Shown here: in pieces, positions 1 through 6,477 of the stretch
Layout: each line of letters begins with the position of its first letter
Numbering within the stretch: position 1 is the first letter of the stretch
Source: Gammaproteobacteria bacterium
GTDB lineage: Bacteria; Pseudomonadota; Gammaproteobacteria; Pseudomonadales; Azotimanducaceae
Assembly (NCBI GenBank): GCA_027295975.1
Contig: JAPUJX010000209.1
Span: 1-7,876 of the forward strand
Length of the DNA: 7,876 nucleotides
Direction: 5' to 3'
The notes under the pieces: model-generated
The model's database searches: none
Told to the model about the DNA's origin: nothing
What the model saw: the letters and a program-made list of their open reading frames with translations, nothing else
Made by a program: the position numbers and the translations under genes

Positions 1-71
1 CTCTTCGGTAGCGACGCAGGTCAGCAACTGGTTCGACACTTCGGTGCGGTGGTCGACTGCGATCAGGCCAT

Positions 72-1109
72 ATGGTCTTCCCAGCGGGTTATTGCGCCAC
101 CTGCCAGCGGGTAGCCAACCGGAGCGGATCTCAATGGCTCGTCGAAAAAACGGTCATTGGAATCCCTGCTCGCGAGATCAATGAAACGCATCTTTTAGAC
201 TATGCCCTGGGTGCAACGGCGGCCCAACTCGAGAACTACTGCCGCCGGCTGCGTAATGGTGGATCTGAATCCAGTGCCGATGCCAACCGTGTCCATGGGG
301 GCCGATCGCTATCCCGGCACTTCCGAGAGGACGGTAGTGGGACGTTGACGGTGGAGCTTGCACGAGAAGAGCTGGAACTCGTCTTGAAAGCCCTTGAGCA
401 GGTGGCCAGTGGTTTACCCGATATGTTCGATGTGGAGGAACAGAGTCTATTTACTCGAGGGGCCGATGCCCTGGTGATGATGGCTAAAACATCCCTGGCA
501 GGTAAACGGGGAGGCTCGAGTGCCGATCACACTCAGGTGGTGGTACACGTGGACGGCGCTGCTCTGTTGTCTGATGTAGGAGGCGAATCGGATTACCCCA
601 TCGAATCCGTACGCCGGTTGTGTTGTGACGGCAGTGTGATTTCCATCCATACCGATGCTCAGGGTGAACCGCTGAACGTAGGGCGTAAACAACGTACCGT
701 TCCTACCGCCATCCGCCGTGCGTTGCTGGCCCGCGATCGTACCTGCACCTTTCCCGGTTGCACCCATGAACGGTGGATCGATGCACACCACATCCAACAC
801 TGGGCGGAAGGAGGAGAGACCTCCCTCGATAACCTGACCCTGTTGTGCAGTCACCATCACCGTCTCGTCCACGAAGGGGGTTTCACTGTCGCAAAAAGAC
901 ATGATGGCAGTCGTTATTTTGCTCGACCCGATGGTCGACCGGTTGAAGTTGGTGGGTCGTACATCAATTCGAGTAACGACACGCAGGAAACCGGCGATGA
1001 GCACACTAACCACGTAAGGGAAGCCATGGCCTTTTATTTCATCAACTCATCTTCCGCGGAAAGTCACTGTTGTTCCATACAGCGGCAAGAAACCGTCGCT
1101 TATGTGTGA
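72..1109 (+). CDS. DUF222 / HNH endonuclease-domain protein, probably N-terminally truncated
   Basis: The product resembles the DUF222-plus-HNH proteins that occur in many copies in actinobacteria and some marine gammaproteobacteria. Their HNH domain is a presumed metal-dependent nuclease; the cellular role is not known. Visible here: the rear part of a DUF222-like helical domain (about residues 33-160, starting near NETHLLDYALG) and a C-terminal HNH module (about 214-268) with C225 and C230, the H239-H240 pair, W243, C259 and H261-H263, so the zinc and catalytic residues look intact. A polar tail of about 70 residues follows. Family members usually carry roughly 100 more residues before the region seen here. 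In this frame a TAG at 9-11 prevents extension off the left edge, and residues 1-32 do not look like DUF222. The ATG at 72 has no clear ribosome site. The gene is therefore probably a 5'-truncated or frameshifted remnant, though the HNH part remains open and well formed. Confidence 0.72.
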   Translation: MVFPAGYCATCQRVANRSGSQWLVEKTVIGIPAREINETHLLDYALGATAAQLENYCRRLRNGGSESSADANRVHGGRSLSRHFREDGSGTLTVELAREELELVLKALEQVASGLPDMFDVEEQSLFTRGADALVMMAKTSLAGKRGGSSADHTQVVVHVDGAALLSDVGGESDYPIESVRRLCCDGSVISIHTDAQGEPLNVGRKQRTVPTAIRRALLARDRTCTFPGCTHERWIDAHHIQHWAEGGETSLDNLTLLCSHHHRLVHEGGFTVAKRHDGSRYFARPDGRPVEVGGSYINSSNDTQETGDEHTNHVREAMAFYFINSSSAESHCCSIQRQETVAYV

Positions 1110-1116
1110 GTAATTG

Positions 1117-1157
1117 AGAAACCTTGCTATCTGGTGCTAGCGCCCTGCGTGGTTTCT
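1117..1157. terminator. Weak inverted repeat in convergent gap, possible bidirectional terminator
   Basis: Arms AGAAACC (1117-1123) and GGTTTCT (1151-1157) are perfect complements of 7 bp with a 27-nt loop. The loop itself holds a small GGTGCTAGCGCC near-palindrome. The element lies between the stop of the HNH gene (1109) and the stop of the convergent CoA-transferase (1181), where a terminator for both is expected. The stem is AT-rich, the loop is long and no clean T-run follows on either strand, so this is a weak candidate. Nothing else was seen in the gap. Confidence 0.25.
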
Positions 1158-1180
1158 TTCATCCAGCGGCTCGCCACGAA

Positions 1181-2365
1181 CTACTCTGGGCTGAGCAGTA
1201 CCCCTTCCGCTTCCAGCGCATCGAGGGTTTCGTCGTTGAGGTCGAGCAGTTCTTTCAGCGCCGTCCGGTTGTCATGTCCCTGGAGGGAGGATCCCGAAGT
1301 GGGGCCCACGTAACCTGCGGAAAAACGAAATGGGGAACGGGGAATCCTGACTTGTTCACCGTCCACGTCGACCTCCACAAATGCTTCCCGCGCCACAGCC
1401 CAGTCCTCGTTTGCGGTGTCGCCGAGCGATTTTACCTGTCCAAGGGGTATACGCAGGGATTCCAGCGCCGTTTCGAATTCGGAAATCGACTCATACGATA
1501 ACGCCCAGCTCTGCAGCAGTTTGATGACCTCAGCCTCCTTGCCCTGGGTCGACTCCGGGCCATGCCAACCCCGTGCTTCGAGTTCATCACGCTTATCGAG
1601 GGCGGCGGCAATTCGGAATATACCCGTGGTGGGGTTTCCGGGCAGTTGAATCCAGGTGCCATTCTTCAGTTGCAGAATTGCCGCCTTCCCTGGACGAAAC
1701 GGGCTGATCTCGTCGCCAAAACCACCGGCAACCTCCACGGTTGTCCACTCGTTCATTGCGAGCATGGTTTCCGCCATCGACACATCGACATGCTGGCCAA
1801 CCCCGGTGCGTAGTTTGTGCACCAGTGCGGCAAGAATTGCCGTTGCCGCCTGTGCGCCCACCGCAAAATCCGCGTGAGAGACCGCTTCCGGCAGAGGCGC
1901 GGTGCCGCGTTCCCTTGCATTGAGAGCAATGAGACCAAGCTCGGCGTGGATGATGGGCGCATAAGCGCGGCGTCCGGCGGAGGGCCCGTCCTGCCCGTAA
2001 CCGGTTATTGAGCAGTACACGATATCGGGGTTTGCGGCTCGTACGTCTTCGTACCCCAACCCCAGGCGGGCAGCGACGCCTGGACGGTAGTTTTCCACCA
2101 ACACGTCCGCCTTGAGGGCGATTTTTGCCACGAGATCCCGTCCTGCAGGTTTTCGCAGATCGATGCTCAGGTGACGTTTACCCGCATTCTGTTGCGCGAA
2201 CCCCAACGCCACTCGTCCCGCTTTCGGCACGCCGCGACGCAGAAGGTCGCCTTCCGGCGGTTCGATTTTGATTACGTCGGCGCCGAGATCCGCCAGCGTA
2301 CGCGTGCAACTCGGCCCGGACACCACACGCGTCAGATCCAAAACGGTAATTCCTTGAAGTATCAT
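1181..2365 (-). CDS. CaiB/BaiF family (class III) CoA-transferase
   Basis: Class III CoA-transferases move CoA from an acyl-CoA donor to a carboxylic acid through aspartyl anhydride and thioester intermediates, acting as interlocked cytosolic dimers. The 394-residue length is typical. Family hallmarks: the N-terminal Rossmann segment (residues 5-36, with GPSCTRTLADLGADVIKIE), the ENYRPGVAARLGLGYEDV stretch (91-108), CSITGYGQDGP (118-128), and HADF (164-167), where D166 is the likely catalytic aspartate. GQHVDVSMAET (190-200) is the usual segment after it. The C-terminal part (280-394) is ordinary. The substrate cannot be read from the sequence; carnitine, formyl, succinyl and bile-acid transferases share this fold. 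The ATG at 2365 is preceded by GAGG at 5-nt spacing and begins directly with the conserved first strand. It lies downstream of the TonB receptor on the same strand, but a strong terminator separates the two, so it probably has its own promoter between 2366 and 2442. Confidence 0.93.
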   Translation of the reverse strand: MILQGITVLDLTRVVSGPSCTRTLADLGADVIKIEPPEGDLLRRGVPKAGRVALGFAQQNAGKRHLSIDLRKPAGRDLVAKIALKADVLVENYRPGVAARLGLGYEDVRAANPDIVYCSITGYGQDGPSAGRRAYAPIIHAELGLIALNARERGTAPLPEAVSHADFAVGAQAATAILAALVHKLRTGVGQHVDVSMAETMLAMNEWTTVEVAGGFGDEISPFRPGKAAILQLKNGTWIQLPGNPTTGIFRIAAALDKRDELEARGWHGPESTQGKEAEVIKLLQSWALSYESISEFETALESLRIPLGQVKSLGDTANEDWAVAREAFVEVDVDGEQVRIPRSPFRFSAGYVGPTSGSSLQGHDNRTALKELLDLNDETLDALEAEGVLLSPE

Positions 2366-2408
2366 CTGTCCCTCTGTCCCTCCAAAGAATGCGGATTCTA
2401 AGGGACAG
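2366..2408 (-). promoter_or_regulatory. CoA-transferase leader: duplicated octamer over the ribosome site with an upstream complementary arm
   Basis: Read on the minus strand, the start codon is directly preceded by two tandem copies of AGGGACAG (2374-2381, then 2366-2373), preceded by GG. This gives Shine-Dalgarno matches GGAGGG (2378-2383, 12 nt from the ATG) and GAGG (2371-2374, 5 nt from the ATG). Nineteen nucleotides further upstream lies the exact complement CTGTCCCT (2401-2408). In the mRNA this arm can pair over 8 bp with either octamer copy, forming alternative hairpins that would cover the ribosome site. The repeats and their complementarity are seen directly; a role in translational control is inference. 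Confidence 0.45.
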
Positions 2409-2428
2409 CCGCGTCGGGTGCTGGTTAA
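2401..2428. repeat. 28-bp dispersed repeat, copy 1
   Basis: It starts with AGGGACAG, has a variable middle containing GCG and CGG, and ends with TGCTGGTTAA. It matches 5573-5600 at 24 of 28 positions in the same orientation, with mismatches at positions 9, 10, 14 and 18. This copy lies 36-63 bases upstream of the CoA-transferase ATG, between that gene and the terminator of the TonB receptor. It could be a shared operator or a dispersed genomic repeat; the sequence alone does not decide. Confidence 0.6.
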
Positions 2429-2442
2429 TATCTGCGGGCTTT

Positions 2443-2473
2443 AAAAAAACGGCCCCCGTTTGGGAGCCGTTTT
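2443..2473 (-). terminator. Rho-independent terminator of the TonB-dependent receptor gene
   Basis: On the minus strand, a 12-bp stem (2462-2473 with 2446-2457, one G-U pair) closes a 4-nt AAAC loop. The stem core is GC-rich, and the 3' arm runs into seven consecutive T residues (A-run at 2443-2449 on +). It starts 22 bases after the receptor stop codon. This is a textbook intrinsic terminator, and it isolates the receptor transcript from the CoA-transferase downstream. Confidence 0.9.
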
Positions 2474-2494
2474 AGACAACTCAGCAACCAACAT

Positions 2495-5404
2495 CTATTC
2501 CGGCAGTTGATAACTCACTCTCACGTATCCGACTCTCCCTGGCAGATCGTGGGACACGGTACTCAAGCCGATGACACCGCAGGGAAAACAAACCGGTGGA
2601 TCTTCATCCAGGGCGTTGTTCAAACCCACTGTTACCGTCAAGCCATCGTCGGCAAAAGGTGGATTATATTGAACCTGCACATCGGTAAAAATCACCGAGT
2701 CCAGTTTGTTGCCCGAATCCAGGGTCATTTCATCCGTCCATCGCAGGGTGAGGCTGCCGCTCCAACGTTCTTTGATCCAGTCGACACTGGTCACTGCACG
2801 CCAGTCGGGAAATGCCCGAGCGAAGGTTTCGTCCGTGTGTATTCCCGTCAGATCGTTGGAACTGCTCGTGCCATCCGCATTTGCGGTAATTTCCGTGTAG
2901 TCGGACAGATGCGTGGCGTTGACAGAGACAAAAAACTGGCCGAAATCGGTAGACGGGCTGGCGTAACTGAATGCCACATCGTAACCCGAGGTTTCGATGG
3001 TTCCAATATTTTGCAACTGGTTGTTGACCAGGCCTACCCGACCGGAGCTGGTGCGAGGAACCGAACTACAGAAAGCGGGGTCGAGAGTGTCGACACAGGC
3101 GGTAATGACGTCGGCGGGGCTGCGCCCCTGAACAGCGTCGTCAATTTCCAGGTCGTAAAAATCAATGGAAGCCGTCAACGACTCGATCCAGCTTATGTTC
3201 GCAACCCAGTCGGGGCTGTATACGACGCCAACCGACCAGGCGTCGGAAGTTTCCGCGTCCAGGTTTTCGTTGCCGGCCGAAACCGCGTTGAGCTGCGGGT
3301 TGAGTTGAGCAAGTCCGGCCGGAACGCCAAGGGTGGCGCAATTGGCTTGAATCGTCGCCGACTGAGCCACGTCGCGGCCGCCGTTTGCCGAACCCAGCAC
3401 ACCCGTATAGTCGGCACAGGGGTCGGTGAAGGTGAAGTCTTCACGGGCTGCGCCACCGAATAGCTCGCCTATTCCGGGTGCGCGAAAGCCGGTGGAGATT
3501 GAGCCTCGCAGTGATAAATCATCCATCGGCTTATACAGGAAACCAGCCTTGTAGGTAGATTCGGAACCAGACGTGCTGTAGTCCGACGAACGCGCCGCGA
3601 CGTTTGCTTCCAGGAATTGCGAACTCGTATAGAGGAGGGGAATCTTCAGTTCGCCGTAAAACTCCGTTACGTCAAATTGACCGAAGGTTGGTCCGGCGGG
3701 AATGCCGGCCGTTTCCCCGCTTGCCGCGATGGGGTCGGGCCGATAGGAGCCCTCATGGTCCCGGTATTCGAACCCGGCGGCAAATGACAACTCACCCGCG
3801 GGCAAACTCATTATTTCGCCGGTAATATTGAACGAAACGTCTTTGAGCGTTTGTTCGCTGAAATCACGCTGGGTGTAGGTAACAAAATCGAGCATCTCCT
3901 GGGTGATGGATCCTGTGCCATTTGGCCCTTGCCCGCCAAAGATATTAAAGGGAACACAGTTTGGTACCGCGGCGCACACCGCTGGGTCGCCCATGGCAGT
4001 TTGTATTTTTGCGATGTTGTGTGAGTTCTTCTTCTCCTGAAACCCGCTGTTGTCGCCATAACTTCCGGTCAAATCCCAATAGAAATTCCGCTCGCCTGCC
4101 ACAAAAGTACCTTCGAGACCCACGCTGATAAAGTAGCTGTCGACATCCTGAAAGAACAATCGGCGTCCGGACTCGAGAGGCCGTCGGCCAATGAACTCCA
4201 GATTTCCATTTGCAACAGAAAGATCCACGCCAAATGGGTTATACGGATTCAAGCTTGAAATAAAGAAGTTGTCGCTGATTCGATTACCGCAGTCGTTGCC
4301 CAGACACAGAGGTTCTGGCGCGGCTTTAGTCTGCGATTTGCGCTTGGTGTAAGACGCGCGAACGATCGTTCGTACCGTATCCGTGAGATCGTGGGTCAAC
4401 GACGTATATATGTTGGTCCGCTCGTTCGGGGTTCGAAGATAATTGAACCCGGGGCCGTTGTAGTTGAAACGATCCGCACCGGAAAAAGCGTGAAAATCAT
4501 CCGCAAACGGATCGGCCGGATCGAAGACGGGAACATTGGCGCCACCGTCGTTCAGCACGCCGTCGTTGAGGGTAACGTCGGTAAACCCAAAATTTGGACC
4601 CAGTACCACTCTGGCTTGGGGGGTAAACGAAGAACAGAAAGTGCCGGGAATATCACAGCTGTTCGAATCGGGGTTTGGAAACCGGGAGCGCTTGCGGCTG
4701 GCGGTATCGATGCCTTTTTCTTCGGTGTAACTCAAGCTGACGACAAAGTGCGTTCTGTCGTTGCCGCCACCCCACAACGCAGACACGTCACTCGAACTAC
4801 CATCGTTGTCCGAAAGATATTCACCGGTTTGGACATCAAGTCTAAACCCATCAAAATCCGCATTGGTGATGATGTTCACCACTCCCCCGATCGCGTCGGA
4901 ACCATATATCGCTGAGGCTCCATCCTGCAGAATTTCAATGCGATCGATGACGTTGGCAGGCAAAGTATTCAGGTCTACCGTGCTTGGAACACCGGATGCC
5001 GACGAACCCGCGATCCAGCGTTTGCCGTCAACCAGGATAAGGGTTCTTTTTGCGCCGATGTTTCGCAGCGAAAGTTGCACCCCACCCGCGCCGATACCCG
5101 CACCGTCCTGTGGAAAACCGGAGTTTCCCGGAACGTTGAATTGCGAATTCGGCGCAGAACCGGTGATTGGCAGGTCTTGCAGGATGTCGCCCAGGTTTGT
5201 GACTCCCGAACGGTCGAGTTGATCGCTGCCGATGTTCATGAGGGCGGTCGGTTGGTTGAGCGGATTCTGGCGAATCCTCGAACCCGTTACCACAACCTCC
5301 TCCAGAATAGGTTCGGCCGTCTGCCCATAGGCGATTTCGCTTGAAACCACCGATAGCGATAAGGCGAGGGTCACGCCTGCTACCAGTGAATATGTACATC
5401 TCAT
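2495..5404 (-). CDS. TonB-dependent outer-membrane receptor
   Basis: This is an outer-membrane active transporter of the plug-plus-22-strand-barrel type, energised by TonB-ExbBD. It has a Sec signal peptide (hydrophobic core about 7-22, likely cleavage after AYG at 27), a TonB-box-like EEVVVTGS (35-42), and a plug (about 44-180) with GAKRTLILVDGKRW and the IDRIEILQDGASAIYGSDAI block ending in GGVVNIIT. The barrel follows, with STGFRAPGIGELF (637-649) and a C-terminal strand RVGYVRVSYQLPE. The 969-residue length suits the large subgroup common in gammaproteobacteria and sphingomonads. Besides C3 there are 12 cysteines in six close pairs, probably disulfides in surface loops. The final residue is Glu, not the usual aromatic. 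GGAG eight bases before the ATG fixes the start. The ligand is unknown; iron-siderophore, vitamin, glycan and organic-substrate receptors share this architecture. The neighbours favour an organic substrate. It is divergent from the dioxygenase gene. Confidence 0.96.
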   Translation of the reverse strand: MRCTYSLVAGVTLALSLSVVSSEIAYGQTAEPILEEVVVTGSRIRQNPLNQPTALMNIGSDQLDRSGVTNLGDILQDLPITGSAPNSQFNVPGNSGFPQDGAGIGAGGVQLSLRNIGAKRTLILVDGKRWIAGSSASGVPSTVDLNTLPANVIDRIEILQDGASAIYGSDAIGGVVNIITNADFDGFRLDVQTGEYLSDNDGSSSDVSALWGGGNDRTHFVVSLSYTEEKGIDTASRKRSRFPNPDSNSCDIPGTFCSSFTPQARVVLGPNFGFTDVTLNDGVLNDGGANVPVFDPADPFADDFHAFSGADRFNYNGPGFNYLRTPNERTNIYTSLTHDLTDTVRTIVRASYTKRKSQTKAAPEPLCLGNDCGNRISDNFFISSLNPYNPFGVDLSVANGNLEFIGRRPLESGRRLFFQDVDSYFISVGLEGTFVAGERNFYWDLTGSYGDNSGFQEKKNSHNIAKIQTAMGDPAVCAAVPNCVPFNIFGGQGPNGTGSITQEMLDFVTYTQRDFSEQTLKDVSFNITGEIMSLPAGELSFAAGFEYRDHEGSYRPDPIAASGETAGIPAGPTFGQFDVTEFYGELKIPLLYTSSQFLEANVAARSSDYSTSGSESTYKAGFLYKPMDDLSLRGSISTGFRAPGIGELFGGAAREDFTFTDPCADYTGVLGSANGGRDVAQSATIQANCATLGVPAGLAQLNPQLNAVSAGNENLDAETSDAWSVGVVYSPDWVANISWIESLTASIDFYDLEIDDAVQGRSPADVITACVDTLDPAFCSSVPRTSSGRVGLVNNQLQNIGTIETSGYDVAFSYASPSTDFGQFFVSVNATHLSDYTEITANADGTSSSNDLTGIHTDETFARAFPDWRAVTSVDWIKERWSGSLTLRWTDEMTLDSGNKLDSVIFTDVQVQYNPPFADDGLTVTVGLNNALDEDPPVCFPCGVIGLSTVSHDLPGRVGYVRVSYQLPE

Positions 5405-5412
5405 GGTTTTCT

Positions 5413-5416
5413 CTCC
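5413..5416 (-). promoter_or_regulatory. Ribosome-binding site of the TonB-dependent receptor
   Basis: GGAG on the minus strand, eight bases before the ATG at 5404 and followed by an A-rich spacer. It supports this start, which also gives a complete signal peptide. Confidence 0.8.
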
Positions 5417-5443
5417 AAAAATAGGGTTTGTGTCTGAGTGAAC

Positions 5444-5462
5444 GATAGTTGCAGATAGTTGC
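5444..5462. repeat. Tandem 10-bp direct repeat GATAGTTGC
   Basis: GATAGTTGC occurs at 5444-5452 and again at 5454-5462, one base apart, which is roughly one helical turn. The segment ACGATAGT (5442-5449) also has an exact inverted partner, ACTATCGT, at 5508-5515. It lies 40-58 bases upstream of the receptor start, where a regulator could bind. The repeats are visible; a binding function is inference. Confidence 0.4.
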
Positions 5463-5467
5463 TTTGG

Positions 5468-5509
5468 TTAAGAGCTAAGAGTTAAGAGTTAGAAGTTGGG
5501 AGTTGGGAC
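5468..5509. repeat. Six-unit 7-bp tandem array (TTAAGAG-like)
   Basis: Consecutive heptamers read TTAAGAG, CTAAGAG, TTAAGAG, TTAGAAG, TTGGGAG and TTGGGAC. The first three are nearly identical; the last three have drifted but keep the period. The array covers positions 64-105 upstream of the receptor ATG, within the divergent promoter region. Such short-period arrays can change copy number by slippage, which would alter spacing between upstream sites and the receptor gene. They are also found as neutral intergenic repeats. Confidence 0.75.
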
Positions 5510-5572
5510 TATCGTCGGGTAACGTTAACACGCGCCAGATCAGAGTGACATTCTGAAACACCGTAGATTACC

Positions 5573-5600
5573 AGGGACAGTAGCGCCGGCTGCTGGTTAA
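5573..5600. repeat. 28-bp dispersed repeat, copy 2
   Basis: It matches 2401-2428 at 24 of 28 positions in the same orientation, sharing AGGGACAG at the left end and TGCTGGTTAA at the right. It lies in the divergent intergenic region, 48-75 bases upstream of the dioxygenase GTG and 169-196 bases upstream of the receptor ATG. No complement of AGGGACAG is present nearby, unlike at copy 1. Confidence 0.6.
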
Positions 5601-5630
5601 ACTAGCCTGACCGGGACCATCCGGGTCAAT

Positions 5631-5641
5631 AGAGGAAGAGG
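5631..5641 (+). promoter_or_regulatory. Ribosome-binding site deciding the GTG start of the dioxygenase
   Basis: The purine-rich stretch AGAGGAAGAGG holds GAGG at 5638-5641, six bases before GTG 5648. There is no in-frame ATG nearby upstream, and the protein already begins with the family's first strand, so GTG is the best start. Confidence 0.7.
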
Positions 5642-5647
5642 CCGAAG

Positions 5648-6433
5648 GTGAAAGTTCGCCGTTTGACAGCGCCCGTGGGTGCGGTTATCGAAGACATCGA
5701 TGTACGCAAGATCGATCAGGAGACATGGGCCGAACTCAACCGTCTTTTCTGTGCACATCATGTGTTGGTTTTTCCAGGTCAAGTGCTCGAGCCCGAGGAC
5801 CAGATGGCGTTTGGGCGACGCTGGGGTTCCCTCGTACGCCATCCGTATGCGGGGCTCGACGCCTGTCCGGACATCATTGAGCTGCGTAATCGGGGCAAAC
5901 GCAAAGACGTCAACCAGCATTGGCACTCGGACATGACCTACAACACCGCACCCCCGAAACTGACGATGTTGTATGCCCTGGAAACTCCCGAGTTTGGCGG
6001 GGATACCGCGTTCGCCAATCAGGAGTTGGCATACGAGGCTTTGTCCGACGGCTTCAAGGGTATGGTCGACCAGTTGCGAGCCATTCATACGGCGGAAGGA
6101 CTTGCAAGTTTGTACGGGGAAGATCCGGCTTCCGCGCCCCGTGCGGAACATCCGGTTGTGCGTGTGCACGATGAAACCGGACGCCGCGCGCTGTATGTCT
6201 GCCGGGCGTTCACGCGTCGCTTCGCCGACTGGTCCCGGGAGGAGAGTGTTTCGTTACTGGACTACCTCTACCAGCATTCGATCCGCCCGGAATTTCAGGC
6301 CCGCCACACCTGGAAAGTCGGAGATCTTGCGATGTGGGACAACCGCAGCGTATTACACTTTGCGGTGCACGATCACGCCGACCAATCCCGGGTCATCCAT
6401 CGCTTGCAGGTAGAAGGACCGGTGCCCGCTTGA
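5648..6433 (+). CDS. TauD/TfdA-family Fe(II)/2-oxoglutarate-dependent dioxygenase
   Basis: This cytosolic non-haem iron enzyme family couples decarboxylation of 2-oxoglutarate to hydroxylation of a substrate, often cleaving a C-S, C-O or C-N bond after hydroxylation (taurine, 2,4-D, carnitine-type substrates). The facial triad is complete: H93 and D95 in WHSDMTY and H237 in WDNRSVLHFAVHD. R248 lies 11 residues after H237, as for the 2-oxoglutarate-binding Arg of TauD, and R252 matches the second conserved Arg. The N-terminal strand (VRRLTAPVGAVIEDIDV), the VLVFPGQ stretch and HPVVRVHDETGRRALYV (168-184) are also typical. The 261 residues are slightly short for the family but no core element is missing. 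Start is GTG. It is followed after 44 bases by the GMC oxidoreductase on the same strand, presumably in one operon. The substrate is not predictable from these residues; there is no neighbouring sulfonate ABC transporter, so a taurine role is not supported. Confidence 0.95.
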   Translation: MKVRRLTAPVGAVIEDIDVRKIDQETWAELNRLFCAHHVLVFPGQVLEPEDQMAFGRRWGSLVRHPYAGLDACPDIIELRNRGKRKDVNQHWHSDMTYNTAPPKLTMLYALETPEFGGDTAFANQELAYEALSDGFKGMVDQLRAIHTAEGLASLYGEDPASAPRAEHPVVRVHDETGRRALYVCRAFTRRFADWSREESVSLLDYLYQHSIRPEFQARHTWKVGDLAMWDNRSVLHFAVHDHADQSRVIHRLQVEGPVPA

Positions 6434-6477
6434 GAGCTTGTCGGAGGCTTCCCCTTTGATTGCGGTGGAAATCCCGA

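Noticed and set aside
1..153. 51-codon open frame on - running off the left edge, as a possible second gene that cut off the HNH gene
   Set aside because: It has no start codon ATG, no recognised motif and is too short to separate from chance; it remains possible only with sequence to the left.
447..1013. 188-codon open frame on - opposite the HNH gene
   Set aside because: The + strand HNH domain is unmistakable here; the antisense frame has no recognisable content.
2507..3463. 318-codon open frame on + opposite the 3' part of the receptor gene
   Set aside because: It has no recognisable domain, is low in plausibility as a protein, and lies wholly antisense to a well-supported receptor barrel; long antisense frames are expected in GC-rich genes.
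5442..5471. Promoter for the receptor gene: TTAACC and TATCGT on -, 18 bp apart
   Set aside because: Each hexamer matches only four of six consensus bases and overlaps the repeat array, so it is too weak to annotate.
5545..5569. Promoter for the dioxygenase gene: GTGACA and TAGATT on +
   Set aside because: The spacer is 13 bp, too short for a sigma-70 promoter, and the second hexamer is poor.
2401..5600. Composite mobile element bounded by the 28-bp repeats
   Set aside because: No transposase or integrase lies between the copies, they are direct and imperfect, and no target duplication is seen.
5648..6433. Specific naming as taurine dioxygenase (tauD) or 2,4-D dioxygenase (tfdA)
   Set aside because: Only general iron and 2-oxoglutarate ligands are visible; no taurine transporter or chlorophenol gene is nearby.
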